From: Hexactinellida sp. DTS-2022 | Taxonomy: Eukaryota > Porifera > Hexactinellida | Assembly (NCBI GenBank): GCA_028753945.1 | Contig: JAPNXP010000002.1 | Coordinates: 9,858,001-9,922,000, forward strand | Direction of reading: 5' to 3' | DNA: 64,000 bases | In this document: positions 37,748 through 51,100 of the stretch, in pieces | Position numbering within the stretch: the first letter of the stretch is position 1 | How the letters are laid out: every line of letters begins with the position of its first letter | Position numbers and translations under genes: made by a program | Notes under the pieces: generated by a model | What the model was told of the DNA's origin: nothing | The model's database searches: none | Seen by the model: only the letters and a program-made list of their open reading frames with translations

Positions 37748-40700
37748 TTAAATATATAATCAAATTTAAGTTAAACCAAAGTGTTCTTCGGAAAAGCAAT
37801 ACACTAAGTGAACACTCTGCTCCTCTGCCTAGACGGTAGTGCCTGTTGATGTGTGGCTCTGTATTAAATAGAAAAAACAAATTGAAGTTAAACCAAAGTG
37901 TGCTAAGACAAGCAATACACTAAGTGAACACTCTGCTCCTCCGCCTGGACGGTAGTGCCTGTTGATGTGTTGCTCAATATTAAATTAATATAGTAGATTT
38001 TAGTTTTACCAAAGTGTGCTAAGACAAGCAATACACCAAGTGAACACTCTGCTCAACCGCCTGGACGGTAGTGCCTGTTGATGTGTGGCTCAATATTAAA
38101 TAATAAAAACAAATTTTAGTTAAACCAAAGTGACTAAGGCAAACAATTTACTATGTGGACAGTCTACTCCTCTGCCTGGACGGTAGTTCCTGTTGATGTG
38201 TGGCTCAATATTAAATAAATGAAACAAATTTAAGTTTAACCAAAGTGTGCTAGGACAAGCAATACACTAAGTGAACACTCTGCTCCTCTGCCTGGACGGT
38301 AGTGCCTGTTGATGTGTGGCAATATATTAAATAGAAAAAACAAATTGAAGTTAAACCAAAGTGTGCTAAGACAAGCAATACACTAAGTGAACACTCTGCT
38401 CCTCCGCTTGGACGGTACTGCCTGTTGATGTGTGGCTCAATATTAAAATAATATAGTAAATTTTAGTTTAATCAAAGTGTGCTAAGACAAGCAATACACT
38501 AAGTGAACACTCTGCTCCTCCGCCTGGACGGTAGTTCCTGTCGATGTGTGGCTCAATATTAAATAAATAAACCAAATTTTTGTTAAACCAAAGTGACTAA
38601 GGCAAACAATTTACTATGTGGACAGTCTGCTCTTCTGACTGGAAGGTACTGCCTGTTTATGTGTGACTCTATATTAAATATATAATCAAATTTAAGTTAA
38701 ACCAAAGTGTTCTTCGGAAAAGCAATACACTAAGTGAACACTCTGCTCCTCTGCCTGGACGGTAGTGCCTGTTGATGTGTGGCTCTGTATTAAATAGAAA
38801 AAACAAATTGAAGTTAAACCAAAGTGTGCTAAGACAAGCAATACACTAAGTGAACACTCTGCTCCTCCGCCTGGACGGTAGTGCCTGTTGATGTGTGGCT
38901 CAATATTAAATAATAAAAACAAATTTTAGTTAAACCAAAGTGACTAAGGCAAACAATTTACTATGTGGACAGTCTACTCCTCTGCCTGGACGGTAGTTCC
39001 TGTTGATGTGTGGTTCAATATTAAATAAATGAAACAAATTTAAGTTAAAACAAAGTGTATGCTAAGACAAGCAATACACTAAGTGAACACTGTTCCTCCG
39101 CCTGGACGGTAGTTCCTGTTGATGTGTGGCTCAATATTAAATAAATAAACCAAATTTTAGTTAAACCAAAGTGACTAAGGCAAACAATTTACTATGTGGA
39201 CAGTCTGCTCTTCTGCCTGGAAGGTACTGCCTGTTTATGTGTGACTCTATATTAAATATATAATCAAATTTAAGTTAAACCAAAGTGTGCTAGGACAAGC
39301 AATACACTAAGTGAACACTCTGCTCCTCTGCCTGGACGGTAGTGCCTGTTGATGTGTGGCTCTATATTAAATAGAAAAAACAAATTGAAGTTAAACCAAA
39401 GTGTGCTAAGACAAGCAATACACTAAGTGAACACTCTGCTCCACCGCTTGGACGGTAGTGCCTGTTGATGTGTGGCTCTATATTAAATAGAAAAAACAAA
39501 TTGAAGTTAAACCAAAGTGTGCTAAGACAAGCAATACACTAAGTGAACACTCTGCTCCTCCGCCTGGACGGTAGTTCCTGTTGATGTGTGGCTCAATATT
39601 AAATAAATAAACCAAATTTTAGTTAAACCAAAGTGACTAAGGCAAACAATTTACTATGTGGACAGTCTGCTCCTCCGCCTGGACGGTAGTACCAGTTGAT
39701 GTGTGGCTCAATATTGAATAAATGAAACAAATTTAAGTAAAACAAAGTGTGCTAAGACAAGCAATACACTAAGTGAAGACTCTGCTCCTCCGCCTGGACG
39801 GTAGTGCCTGTTGATGTGTGGCTCAATATTAAATAAATGAAACAAATTTAAGTTCAACCAAAGTGTGCTAGGACAAGCAATACACTAAGTGAACACTCTG
39901 CTCCTCTGCCTGGACGGTAGTGCCTGTTGATGTGTGGCAATATATTAAATAGAAAAAACAAATTGAAGTTAAACCAAAGTGTGCTAAGACAAGCAATACA
40001 CTAAGTGAACACTCTGCTCCTCCGCTTGGACGGTAGTGCCTGTTGATGTGTGGCTCAATATTAAAATAATATAGTAAATTTTAGTTTAATCAAAGTGTGC
40101 TAAGACAAGCAATACACTAAGTGAACACTCTGCTCCTCCGCCTGGACGGTAGTTCCTGTTGATGTGTGGCTCAATATTAAATAAATAAACCAAATTTTAG
40201 TTAAACCAAAGTGACTAAGGCAAACAATTTACTATGTGGACAGTCTGCTCTTCTGACTGGAAGGTACTGCCTGTTTATGTGTGACTCTATATTAAATATA
40301 TAATCAAATTTAAGTTAAACCAAAGTGTTCTTCGGAAAAGCAATACACTAAGTGAACACTCTGCTCCTCTGCCTGGACGGTAGTGCCTGTTGATGTGTGG
40401 CTCTGTATTAAATAGAAAAAACAAATTGAAGTTAAACCAAAGTGTGCTAAGACAAGCAATACACTAAGTGAACACTCTGCTCCTCCGCCTGGACGGTAGT
40501 GCCTGTTGATGTGTTGCTCAATATTAAATTAATATAGTAGATTTTAGTTTTACCAAAGTGTGCTAAGACAAGCAATACACCAAGTGAACACTCTGCTCAA
40601 CCGCCTGGACGGTAGTGCCTGTTGATGTGTGGCTCAATATTAAATAATAAAAACAAATTTTAGTTAAACCAAAGTGACTAAGGCAAACAATTTACTATGT

Positions 40701-42540
40701 GGACAGTCTACTCCTCTGCCTGGACGGTAGTTCCTGTTGATGTGTGGCTCAATATTAAATAAATGAAACAAATTTAAGTTTAACCAAAGTGTGCTAGGAC
40801 AAGCAATACACTAAGTGAACACTCTGCTCCTCTGCCTGGACGGTAGTGCCTGTTGATGTGTGGCAATATATTAAATAGAAAAAACAAATTGAAGTTAAAC
40901 CAAAGTGTGCTAAGACAAGCAATACACTAAGTGAACACTCTGCTCCTCCGCTTGGACGGTAGTGCCTGTTGATGTGTGGCTCAATATTAAAATAATATAG
41001 TAAATTTTAGTTTAATCAAAGTGTGCTAAGACAAGCAATACACTAAGTGAACACTCTGCTCCTCCGCCTGGACGGTAGTTCCTGTCGATGTGTGGCTCAA
41101 TATTAAATAAATGAAACAAATTTAAGTTTAACCAAAGTGTGCTAGGACAAGCAATACACTAAATGAACACTCTGCTCCTCTGCCTGGACGGTAGTGCCTG
41201 TTGATGTGTGGCAATATATTAAATAGAAAAAACAAATTGAAGTTAAACCAAAGTGTGCTAAGACAAGCAATACACTAAGTGAACACTCTGCTCCTCCGCT
41301 TGGACGGTAGTGCCTGTTGATGTGTGGCTCAATATTAAAATAATATAGTAAATTTTAGTTTAATCAAAGTGTGCTAAGACAAGCAATACACTAAGTGAAC
41401 ACTCTGCTCCTCCGCCTGGACGGTAGTTCCTGTCGATGTGTGGCTCAATATTAAATAAATAAACCAAATTTTTGTTAAACCAAAGTGACTAAGGCAAACA
41501 ATTTACTATGTGGACAGTCTGCTCTTCTGACTGGAAGGTACTGCCTGTTTATGTGTGACTCTATATTAAATATATAATCAAATTTAAGTTAAACCAAAGT
41601 GTTCTTCGGAAAAGCAATACACTAAGTGAACACTCTGCTCCTCTGCCTGGACGGTAGTGCCTGTTGATGTGTGGCTCTGTATTAAATAGAAAAAACAAAT
41701 TGAAGTTAAACCAAAGTGTGCTAAGACAAGCAATACACTAAGTGAACACTCTGCTCCTCCGCCTGGACGGTAGTGCCTGTTGATGTGTTGCTCAATATTA
41801 AATTAATATAGTAGATTTTAGTTTTACCAAAGTGTGCTAAGACAAGCAATACACCAAGTGAACACTCTGCTCAACCGCCTGGACGGTAGTGCCTGTTGAT
41901 GTGTGGCTCAATATTAAATAATAAAAACAAATTTTAGTTAAACCAAAGTGACTAAGGCAAACAATTTACTATGTGGACAGTCTACTCCTCTGCCTGGACG
42001 GTAGTTCCTGTTGATGTGTGGTTCAATATTAAATAAATGAAACAAATTTAAGTTAAAACAAAGTGTATGCTAAGACAAGCAATACACTAAGTGAACACTC
42101 TGTTCCTCCGCCTGGACGGTAGTTCCTGTTGATGTGTGGCTCAATATTAAATAAATAAACCAAATTTTAGTTAAACCAAAGTGACTAAGGCAAACAATTT
42201 ACTATGTGGACAGTCTGCTCTTCTGCCTGGAAGGTACTGCCTGTTTATGTGTGACTCTATATTAAATATATAATCAAATTTAAGTTAAACCAAAGTGTGC
42301 TAGGACAAGCAATACACTAAGTGAACACTCTGCTCCTCTGCCTGGACGGTAGTGCCTGTTGATGTGTGGCAATATATTAAATAGAAAAAACAAATTGAAG
42401 TTAAACCAAAGTGTGCTAAGACAAGCAATACACTAAGTGAACACTCTGCTCCTCCGCTTGGACGGTAGTGCCTGTTGATGTGTGGCTCAATATTAAAATA
42501 ATATAGTAAATTTTAGTTTAATCAAAGTGTGCTAAGACAA
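37748..42540 (+). repeat. Satellite domain 2, right part
   Basis: About 41 monomers continuing the monomer interrupted by the Helitron-like element. It holds the last five copies of the gtgttcttcggaaaagc variant (from about 37781 to 41599) and the last gtaccagttgatg monomer (about 39.7 kb). A 26-monomer spacing (3008 bp) links two copies of the rare insertion caaagtgtatgctaag at 39055 and 42063. Confidence 0.95.
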
Positions 42541-43494
42541 GCAATACACTAAGTGTACACTCTGCTCCTCTACCTGGACGGTAGTGCCTGTTGATGTGTG
42601 GCTCTATATTAAATAGAAAAAACAAATTTTAGTTAAACCAAAGTGTGCTAAGACAAGCAATACACTAAGTGAGCACTCTGCTCCTCCGCCTGGACGGTAG
42701 TACCTCTTGATGTGTGGCTCAATATTAAATTAATATAGTAAATTTTAGTTTAACCAAGGTGTGCTAAGACAAGCAATACACTAAGTGAACACTCTGCTCC
42801 TCCGCCTGGACGGTAGTGCCTGTTGATGTGTGGCTCAATATTAAATTAATATAGTAGATTTTAGTTTACCAAAGTGTGCTAAGACAAGCAATACACCAAG
42901 TGAACACTCTGCTGAACCGCCTGGACGATAGTTCCTGTTGATGTGTGGCTCAATATTATATAAATAAAACAATTTGAAGTTAAACCAAAGTATGCTAAGA
43001 CAAGCAATACACTAAGTGAACACTCTGCTCCTCCGCCTGGACGGTAGTGCCTGTTGATGTGTGGCTCGATATTAAATTAATATAGTAGATTTTAGTTTTA
43101 CCAAAGTGTGCTAAGACAAGCAATACACCAAGTGAACACTCTGCTCAACCGCCTGGACGGTAGTGCCTGTTGATGTGTGGCTCAATATTAAAATAATATA
43201 GTAAATTTTAGTTTAATCAAAGTGTGCTAAGACAAGCAATACACTAAGTGAACACTCTGCTCAACCGCCTGGACGGTAGTGCCTGTTGATGTAGGCTCAA
43301 TATTAAATAAATAAACCAAATTTTAGTTAAACCAAAGTGACTAAGGCAAACAATTTACTATGTGGACAGTCTGCTCCTCTGCCTGGACGGTAGTTCCTGT
43401 TGATGTGTGACTCTATATTAAATATATAATCAAATTTAAGTTAAACCAAAGTGTGCTAGGACAAGCAATACACTAAGTGAACACTCTGCTCCTC

Positions 43495-46400
43495 TGCCTG
43501 GACGGTAGTGCCTGTTGATGTGTGGCAATATATTAAATAGAAAAAACAAATTGAAGTTAAACCAAAGTGTGCTAAGACAAGCAATACACTAAGTGAACAC
43601 TCTGCTCCTCCGCTTGGACGGTAGTGCCTGTTGATGTGTGGCTCAATATTAAAATAATATAGTAAATTTTAGTTTAATCAAAGTGTGCTAAGACAAGCAA
43701 TACACTAAGTGTAAACTCTGCTCCTCCGCCTGGACGGTAGTGCCTGTTGATGTAGGCTCAATATTAAATAAATAAACCAAATTTTAGTTAAACCAAAGTG
43801 ACTAAGGCAAACAATTTACTATGTGGACAGTCTGCTCCTCTGCCTGGACGGTAGTTCCTGTTGATGTGTGACTCTATATTAAATATATAATCAAATTTAA
43901 GTTAAACCAAAGTGTGCTAGGACAAGCAATACACTAAGTGAACACTCTGCTCCTCTGCCTGGACGGTAGTGCCTGTTGATGTGTGGTTCAATATTAAATA
44001 AATGAAACAAATTTAAGTTAAAACAAAGTGTGCTAAGACAAGCAATACACTAAGTGAACACTCTGCTCCTCCGCCTGGACGGTAGTGCCTGTTGATGTGT
44101 GGCTCAATATTAAATAAATAAACCAAATTTTAGTTAAACCAAAGTGACTTAGGCAAACAATTTACTATGTGGACAGTCTGCTCCTCTGCCTGGAAGGTAC
44201 TGCCTGTTTATGTGTGACTCTATATTAAATATATAATCAAATTTAAGTTAAACCAAAGTGTGCTAGGACAAGCAATACACTAAGTGAACACTCTGCTCCT
44301 CTGCCTGGACGGTAGTGCCTGTTGATGTGTGGCAATATATTAAATAGAAAAAACAAATTGAAGTTAAACCAAAGTGTGCTAAGACAAGCAATACACTAAG
44401 TGAACACTCTGCTCCTCCGCTTGGACGGTAGTGCCTGTTGATGTGTGGCTCAATATTAAAATAATATAGTAAATTTTAGTTTAATCAAAGTGTGCTAAGA
44501 CAAGCAATACACTAAGTGTACACTCTGCTCCTCTACCTGGACGGTAGTGCCTGTTGATGTGTGGCTCTATATTAAATAGAAAAAACAAATTTTAGTTAAA
44601 CCAAAGTGTGCTAAGACAAGCAATACACTAAGTGAGCACTCTGCTCCTCCGCCTGGACGGTAGTACCTGTTGATGTGTGGCTCAATATTAAATTAATATA
44701 GTAAATTTTAGTTTAACCAAGGTGTGCTAAGACAAGCAATACACTAAGTGAACACTCTGCTCCTCCGCCTGGACGGTAGTGCCTGTTGATGTGTGGCTCA
44801 ATATTAAATAAATAAACCAAATTTTAGTTAAACCAAAGTGACTAAGGCAAACAATTTACTATGTGGACAGTCTGCTCCTCTGCCTGGAAGGTACTGCCTG
44901 TTTATGTGTGACTCTATATTAAATATATAATCAAATTTAAGTTAAACCAAAGTGTGCTAGGACAAGCAATACACTAAGTGAACACTCTGCTCCTCTACCT
45001 GGACGGTAGTGCCTGTTGATGTGTGGCTCTATATTAAATAGAAAAAACAAATTTTAGTTAAACCAAAGTGTGCTAAGACAAGCAATACACTAAGTGAGCA
45101 CTCTGCTCCTCCGCCTGGACGGTAGTACCTGTTGATGTGTGGCTCAATATTAAATTAATATAGTAAATTTTAGTTTAACCAAGGTGTGCTAAGACAAGCA
45201 ATACACTAAGTGAACACTCTGCTCCTACGCCTGGACGGTAGTGCCTGTTGATGTGTGACTCTATATTAAATAGAAAAAACAAATTTTAGTTAAACCAAAG
45301 TGTGCTAAGACAAGCAATACACTAAGTGAGCACTCAGCTCCTCCGCCTGGACGGTAGTACCTGTTGATGTGTGGCTCAATATTAAATTAATATAGTAAAT
45401 TTTAGTTTAACCAAAGTGTGCTAAGACAAGCAATACACTAAGTGAACACTCTGCTCCTCCGCCTGGACGGTAGTGCCTGTTGATGTGTGGCAATATATTA
45501 AATAGAAAAAACAAATTGAAGTTAAACCAAAGTGTGCTAAGACAAGCAATACACTAAGTGAACACTCTGCTCCTCCGCTTGGACGGTAGTGCCTGTTGAT
45601 GTGTGGCTCAATATTAAAATAATATAGTAAATTTTAGTTTAATCAAAGTGTGCTAAGACAAGCAATACACTAAGTGTAAACTCTGCTCCTCCGCCTGGAC
45701 GGTAGTGCCTGTTGATGTAGGCTCAATATTAAATAAATAAACCAAATTTTAGTTAAACCAAAGTGACTAAGGCAAACAATTTACTATGTGGACAGTCTGC
45801 TCCTCTGCCTGGACGGTAGTTCCTGTTGATGTGTGACTCTATATTAAATATATAATCAAATTTAAGTTAAACCAAAGTGTGCTAGGACAAGCAATACACT
45901 AAGTGAACACTCTGCTCCTCTGCCTGGACGGTAGTGCCTGTTGATGTGTGGTTCAATATTAAATAAATGAAACAAATTTAAGTTAAAACAAAGTGTGCTA
46001 AGACAAGCAATACACTAAGTGAACACTCTGCTCCTCCGCCTGGACGGTAGTGCCTGTTGATGTGTGGCTCAATATTAAATAAATAAACCAAATTTTAGTT
46101 AAACCAAAGTGACTTAGGCAAACAATTTACTATGTGGACAGTCTGCTCCTCTGCCTGGAAGGTACTGCCTGTTTATGTGTGACTCTATATTAAATATATA
46201 ATCAAATTTAAGTTAAACCAAAGTGTGCTAGGACAAGCAATACACTAAGTGAACACTCTGCTCCTCTGCCTGGACGGTAGTGCCTGTTGATGTGTGGCAA
46301 TATATTAAATAGAAAAAACAAATTGAAGTTAAACCAAAGTGTGCTAAGACAAGCAATACACTAAGTGAACACTCTGCTCCTCCGCTTGGACGGTAGTGCC

Positions 46401-47425
46401 TGTTGATGTGTGGCTCAATATTAAAATAATATAGTAAATTTTAGTTTAATCAAAGTGTGCTAAGACAAGCAATACACTAAGTGTACACTCTGCTCCTCTA
46501 CCTGGACGGTAGTGCCTGTTGATGTGTGGCTCTATATTAAATAGAAAAAACAAATTTTAGTTAAACCAAAGTGTGCTAAGACAAGCAATACACTAAGTGA
46601 GCACTCTGCTCCTCCGCCTGGACGGTAGTACCTGTTGATGTGTGGCTCAATATTAAATTAATATAGTAAATTTTAGTTTAACCAAGGTGTGCTAAGACAA
46701 GCAATACACTAAGTGAACACTCTGCTCCTCCGCCTGGACGGTAGTGCCTGTTGATGTGTGGCTCAATATTAAATAAATAAACCAAATTTTAGTTAAACCA
46801 AAGTGACTAAGGCAAACAATTTTCTATGTGGACAGTCTGCTCCTCTGCCTGGAAGGTACTGCCTGTTTATGTGTGACTCTATATTAAATATATAATCAAA
46901 TTTAAGTTAAACCAAAGTGTGCTAGGACAAGCAATACACTAAGTGAACACTCTGCTCCTCTACCTGGACGGTAGTGCCTGTTGATGTGTGGCTCTATATT
47001 AAATAGAAAAAACAAATTTTAGTTAAACCAAAGTGTGCTAAGACAAGCAATACACTAAGTGAGCACTCTGCTCCTCCGCCTGGACGGTAGTACCTGTTGA
47101 TGTGTGGCTCAATATTAAATTAATATAGTAAATTTTAGTTTAACCAAGGTGTGCTAAGACAAGCAATACACTAAGTGAACACTCTGCTCCTACGCCTGGA
47201 CGGTAGTGCCTGTTGATGTGTGACTCTATATTAAATAGAAAAAACAAATTTTAGTTAAACCAAAGTGTGCTAAGACAAGCAATACACTAAGTGAGCACTC
47301 AGCTCCTCCGCCTGGACGGTAGTACCTGTTGATGTGTGGCTCAATATTAAATTAATATAGTAAATTTTAGTTTAACCAAAGTGTGCTAAGACAAGCAATA
47401 CACTAAGTGAACACTCTGCTCCTCC
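43495..47425 (+). repeat. Tandem 17-monomer higher-order repeat (1965 bp x2)
   Basis: About 43495-45460 is repeated at about 45461-47425. The marker gtgtaaactctgctcc falls at about 43709 and 45674, and gacttaggc, gtgagcactcagc and gctcctacgcc keep their order. Differences I noticed are single bases, such as acaattttctatg near 46820. This is among the longest near-identical tandem duplications in the window. Confidence 0.88.
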
Positions 47426-48180
47426 GCCTGGACGGTAGTGCCTGGGGATGTGTGGCTCAATATTAAATAAATAAACCAAATTTTAGTTAAACCAAAGTGA
47501 CTAAGGCAAACAATTTACTATGTGGACAGTCTGCTCCTCTGCCTGGAAGGTACTGCCTGTTTATGTGTGACTCTATATTAAATATATAATCAAATTTAAG
47601 TTAAACCAAAGTGTGCTAGGACAAGCAATACACTAAGTGAACACTCTGCTCCTCTGCCTGGACGGTAGTGCCTGTTGATGTGTGGCAATATATTAAATAG
47701 AAAAAACAAATTTTAGTTAAACCAAAGTGTGCTAAGACAAGCAATACACTAAGTGAGCACTCAGCTCCTCCGCCTGGACGGTAGTACCTGTTGATGTGTG
47801 GCTCAATATTAAATTAATATAGTAAATTTTAGTTTAACCAAAGTGTGCTAAGACAAGCAATACACTAAGTGAACACTCTGCTCCTCCGCCTGGACGGTAG
47901 TGCCTGGGGATGTGTGGCTCAATATTAAATAAATAAACCAAATTTTAGTTAAACCAAAGTGACTAAGGCAAACAATTTACTATGTGGACAGTCTGCTCCT
48001 CTGCCTGGAAGGTACTGCCTGTTTATGTGTGACTCTATATTAAATATATAATCAAATTTAAGTTAAACCAAAGTGTGCTAGGACAAGCAATACACTAAGT
48101 GAACACTCTGCTCCTCTGCCTGGACGGTAGTGCCTGTTGATGTGTGGCAATATATTAAATAGAAAAAACAAATTGAAGTT
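47426..48180 (+). repeat. Short 4-monomer duplication marked by cctggggatg
   Basis: The variant gtgcctggggatgtgtgg occurs at about 47443 and 47906, 463 bp (four monomers) apart, and again near 50561. The first two lie in otherwise matching sequence, which indicates a very local duplication. The third shows that the same block was later copied about 2.7 kb away. Confidence 0.8.
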
Positions 48181-51100
48181 AAACCAAAGTGTGCTAAGAC
48201 AAGCAATACACTAAGTGAACACTCCGCTCCTCCGCCTGGACGGTAGTGCCTGTTGATGTGTGGCTCAATATTAAATTAATATAGTAGATTTTAGTTTACC
48301 AAAGTGTGCTAAGACAAGCAATACACCAAGTGAACACTCTGCTGAACCACCTGGACGATAGTTCCTGTTGATGTGTGGCTCAATATTATATAAATAAAAC
48401 AATTTTAAGTTAAACCAAAGTGTGCTAAGACAAGCAATACACTAAGTGAACACTCTGCTCCTCCGCCTGGACGGTAGTGCCTGTTGATGTGTGGCTCAAT
48501 ATTAAATTAATATAGTAGATTTTAGTTTACCAAAGTGTGCTAAGACAAGCAATACACCAAGTGAACACTCTGCTGAACCGCCTGGACGATAGTTCCTGTT
48601 GATGTGTGGCTCAATATTATATAAATAAAACAATTTGAAATTAAACCAAAGTGTGCTAAGACAAGCAATACACTAAGTGAACACTCTGCTCCTCCGCCTG
48701 GACGGTAGTGCCTGTTGATGTGTGGCTCGATATTAAATTAATATAGTAGATTTTAGTTTTACCAAAGTGTGCTAAGACAAGCAATACACCAAGTGAACAC
48801 TCTGCTCAAACGCCTGGACGGTAGTGCCTGTTGATGTGTGGCTCAATATAAAATAAATAAACCAAATTTTAGTTAAACCAAAGTGACTGAGGCAAACAAT
48901 TTACTATGTGGACAGTCTGCTCTTCTGCCTGGAAGGTACTGCCTGTTTATGTGTGACTCTATATTAAATATATAATCAAATTTAAGTTAAACCAAAGTTT
49001 GCTAGGACAAGCAATACACTAAGTGAACACTCTGCTCCTCTGCCTGGACGGTAGTGCCTGTTGATGTGTGGCTCTATATTAAATAGAAAAAACAAATTGA
49101 AGTTAAACAAAGTGTGCTAAGACAAGCAATACACTAAGGGAACACTCTGCTCCTCCGCTTGGACGGTAGTGCCTGTTGATGTGTGGCTCTATATTAAATA
49201 GAAAAAACAAATTGAAGTTAAACCAAAGTGTGCTAAGACAAGCAATACACCAAGTGAACACTCTGCTCAACCGCCTGGACGGTAGTGCCTGTTGATGTGT
49301 GGCTCAATATTAAATAAATAAACCAAATTTTAGTTAAACCAAAGTGACTAAGGCAAACAATTTACTATGTGGACAGTCTGCTCCTCTGCCTGGACGGTAG
49401 TTCCTGTTGATGTGTGGTTCAATATTAAATAAATGAAACAAATTTAAGTTAAAACAAAGTGTGCTAAGACAAGCAATACACTAAGTGAACACTCTGTTCC
49501 TCCGCCTGGACGGTAGTTCCTGTTGATGTGTGGCTCAATATTAAATAAATAAACCAAATTTTAGTTAAACCAAAGTGACTAAGGCAAACAATTTACTATG
49601 TGGACAGTCTGCTCTTCTGCCTGGAAGGTACTGCCTGTTTATGTGTGACTCTATATTAAATATATAATCAAATTTAAGTTAAACCAAAGTGTGCTAGGAC
49701 AAGCAATACACTAAGTGAACACTCTGCTCCTCTGCCTGGACGGTAGTGCCTGTTGATGTGTGGCTCTATATTAAATAGAAAAAACAAATTGAAGTTAAAC
49801 AAAGTGTGCTAAGACAAGCAATACACTAAGTGAGCACTCTGCTCCTCCGCCTGGACGGTAGTGCCTGTTGATGTGTGGCTCAATATTAAATTAATATAGT
49901 AGATTTTAGTTTACCAAAGTGTGCTAAGACAAGCAATACACCAAGTGAACACTCAGCTGAACCGCCTGGACGATAGTTCCTGTTGATGTGTGGCTCAATA
50001 TTATATAAATAAAACAATTTGAAGTTAAACCAAAGTGTGCTAAGACAAGCAATACACTAAGTGAACACTCTGCTCCTCCGCCTGGACGGTAGTGCCTGTT
50101 GATGTGTGGCTCGATATTAAATTAATATAGTAGATTTTAGTTTTACCAAAGTGTGCTAAGACAAGCAATACACCAAGTGAACACTCTGCTCAAACGCCTG
50201 GACGGTAGTGCCTGTTGATGTGTGGCTCAATATAAAATAAATAAACCAAATTTTAGTTAAACCAAAGTGACTAAGGCAAACAATTTACTATGTGTACAGT
50301 CTGCTCCTCTGCCTGGACGGTAGTTCCTGTTGATGTGTGGTTCAATATTAAATAAATGAAACAAATTTAAGTTAAAACAAAGTGTGCTAAGACAAGCAAT
50401 ACACTAAGTGAGCACTCAGCTCCTCCGCCTGGACGGTAGTACCTGTTGATGTGTGGCTCAATATTAAATTAATATAGTAAATTTTAGTTTAACCAAAGTG
50501 TGCTAAGACAAGCAATACACTAAGTGAACACTCTGCTCCTCCGCCTGGACGGTAGTGCCTGGGGATGTGTGGCTCAATATTAAATAAATAAACCAAATTT
50601 TAGTTAAACCAAAGTGACTAAGGCAAACAATTTACTATGTGGACAGTCTGCTCCTCTGCCTGGACGGTAGTTCCTGTTGATGTGTGGTTCAATATTAAAT
50701 AAATGAAACAAATTTAAGTTAAAACAAAGTGTGCTAAGACAAGCAATACACTAAGTGAACACTCTGTTCCCCCGCCTGGACGGTAGTTCCTGTTGATGTG
50801 TGGCTCAATATTAAATAAATAAACCAAATTTTAGTTAAACCAAAGTGACTGAGGCAAACAATTTACTATGTGGACAGTCTGCTCTTCTGCCTGGAAGGTA
50901 CTGCCTGTTTATGTGTGACTCTATATTAAATATATAATCAAATTTAAGTTAAACCAAAGTTTGCTAGGACAAGCAATACACTAAGTGAACACTCTGCTCC
51001 TCTGCCTGGACGGTAGTGCCTGTTGATGTGTGGCTCTATATTAAATAGAAAAAACAAATTGAAGTTAAACAAAGTGTGCTAAGACAAGCAATACACTAAG

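Noticed and set aside
37641-37880. 79-codon minus-strand open frame crossing the Helitron-like end
   Set aside because: It fuses satellite translation to the GC-rich hairpin region. The join is created by the insertion and has no coding signature.
5351-38922. Family of near-identical 62-85-codon minus-strand open frames, many starting MVYLF and containing CSLSVLLVLAHFGL
   Set aside because: They are translations of the satellite. The 115-bp monomer is not a multiple of three, so each frame crosses two monomers in different phases and ends at the same satellite stop. No start context, codon bias or conservation beyond the DNA repeat supports coding.
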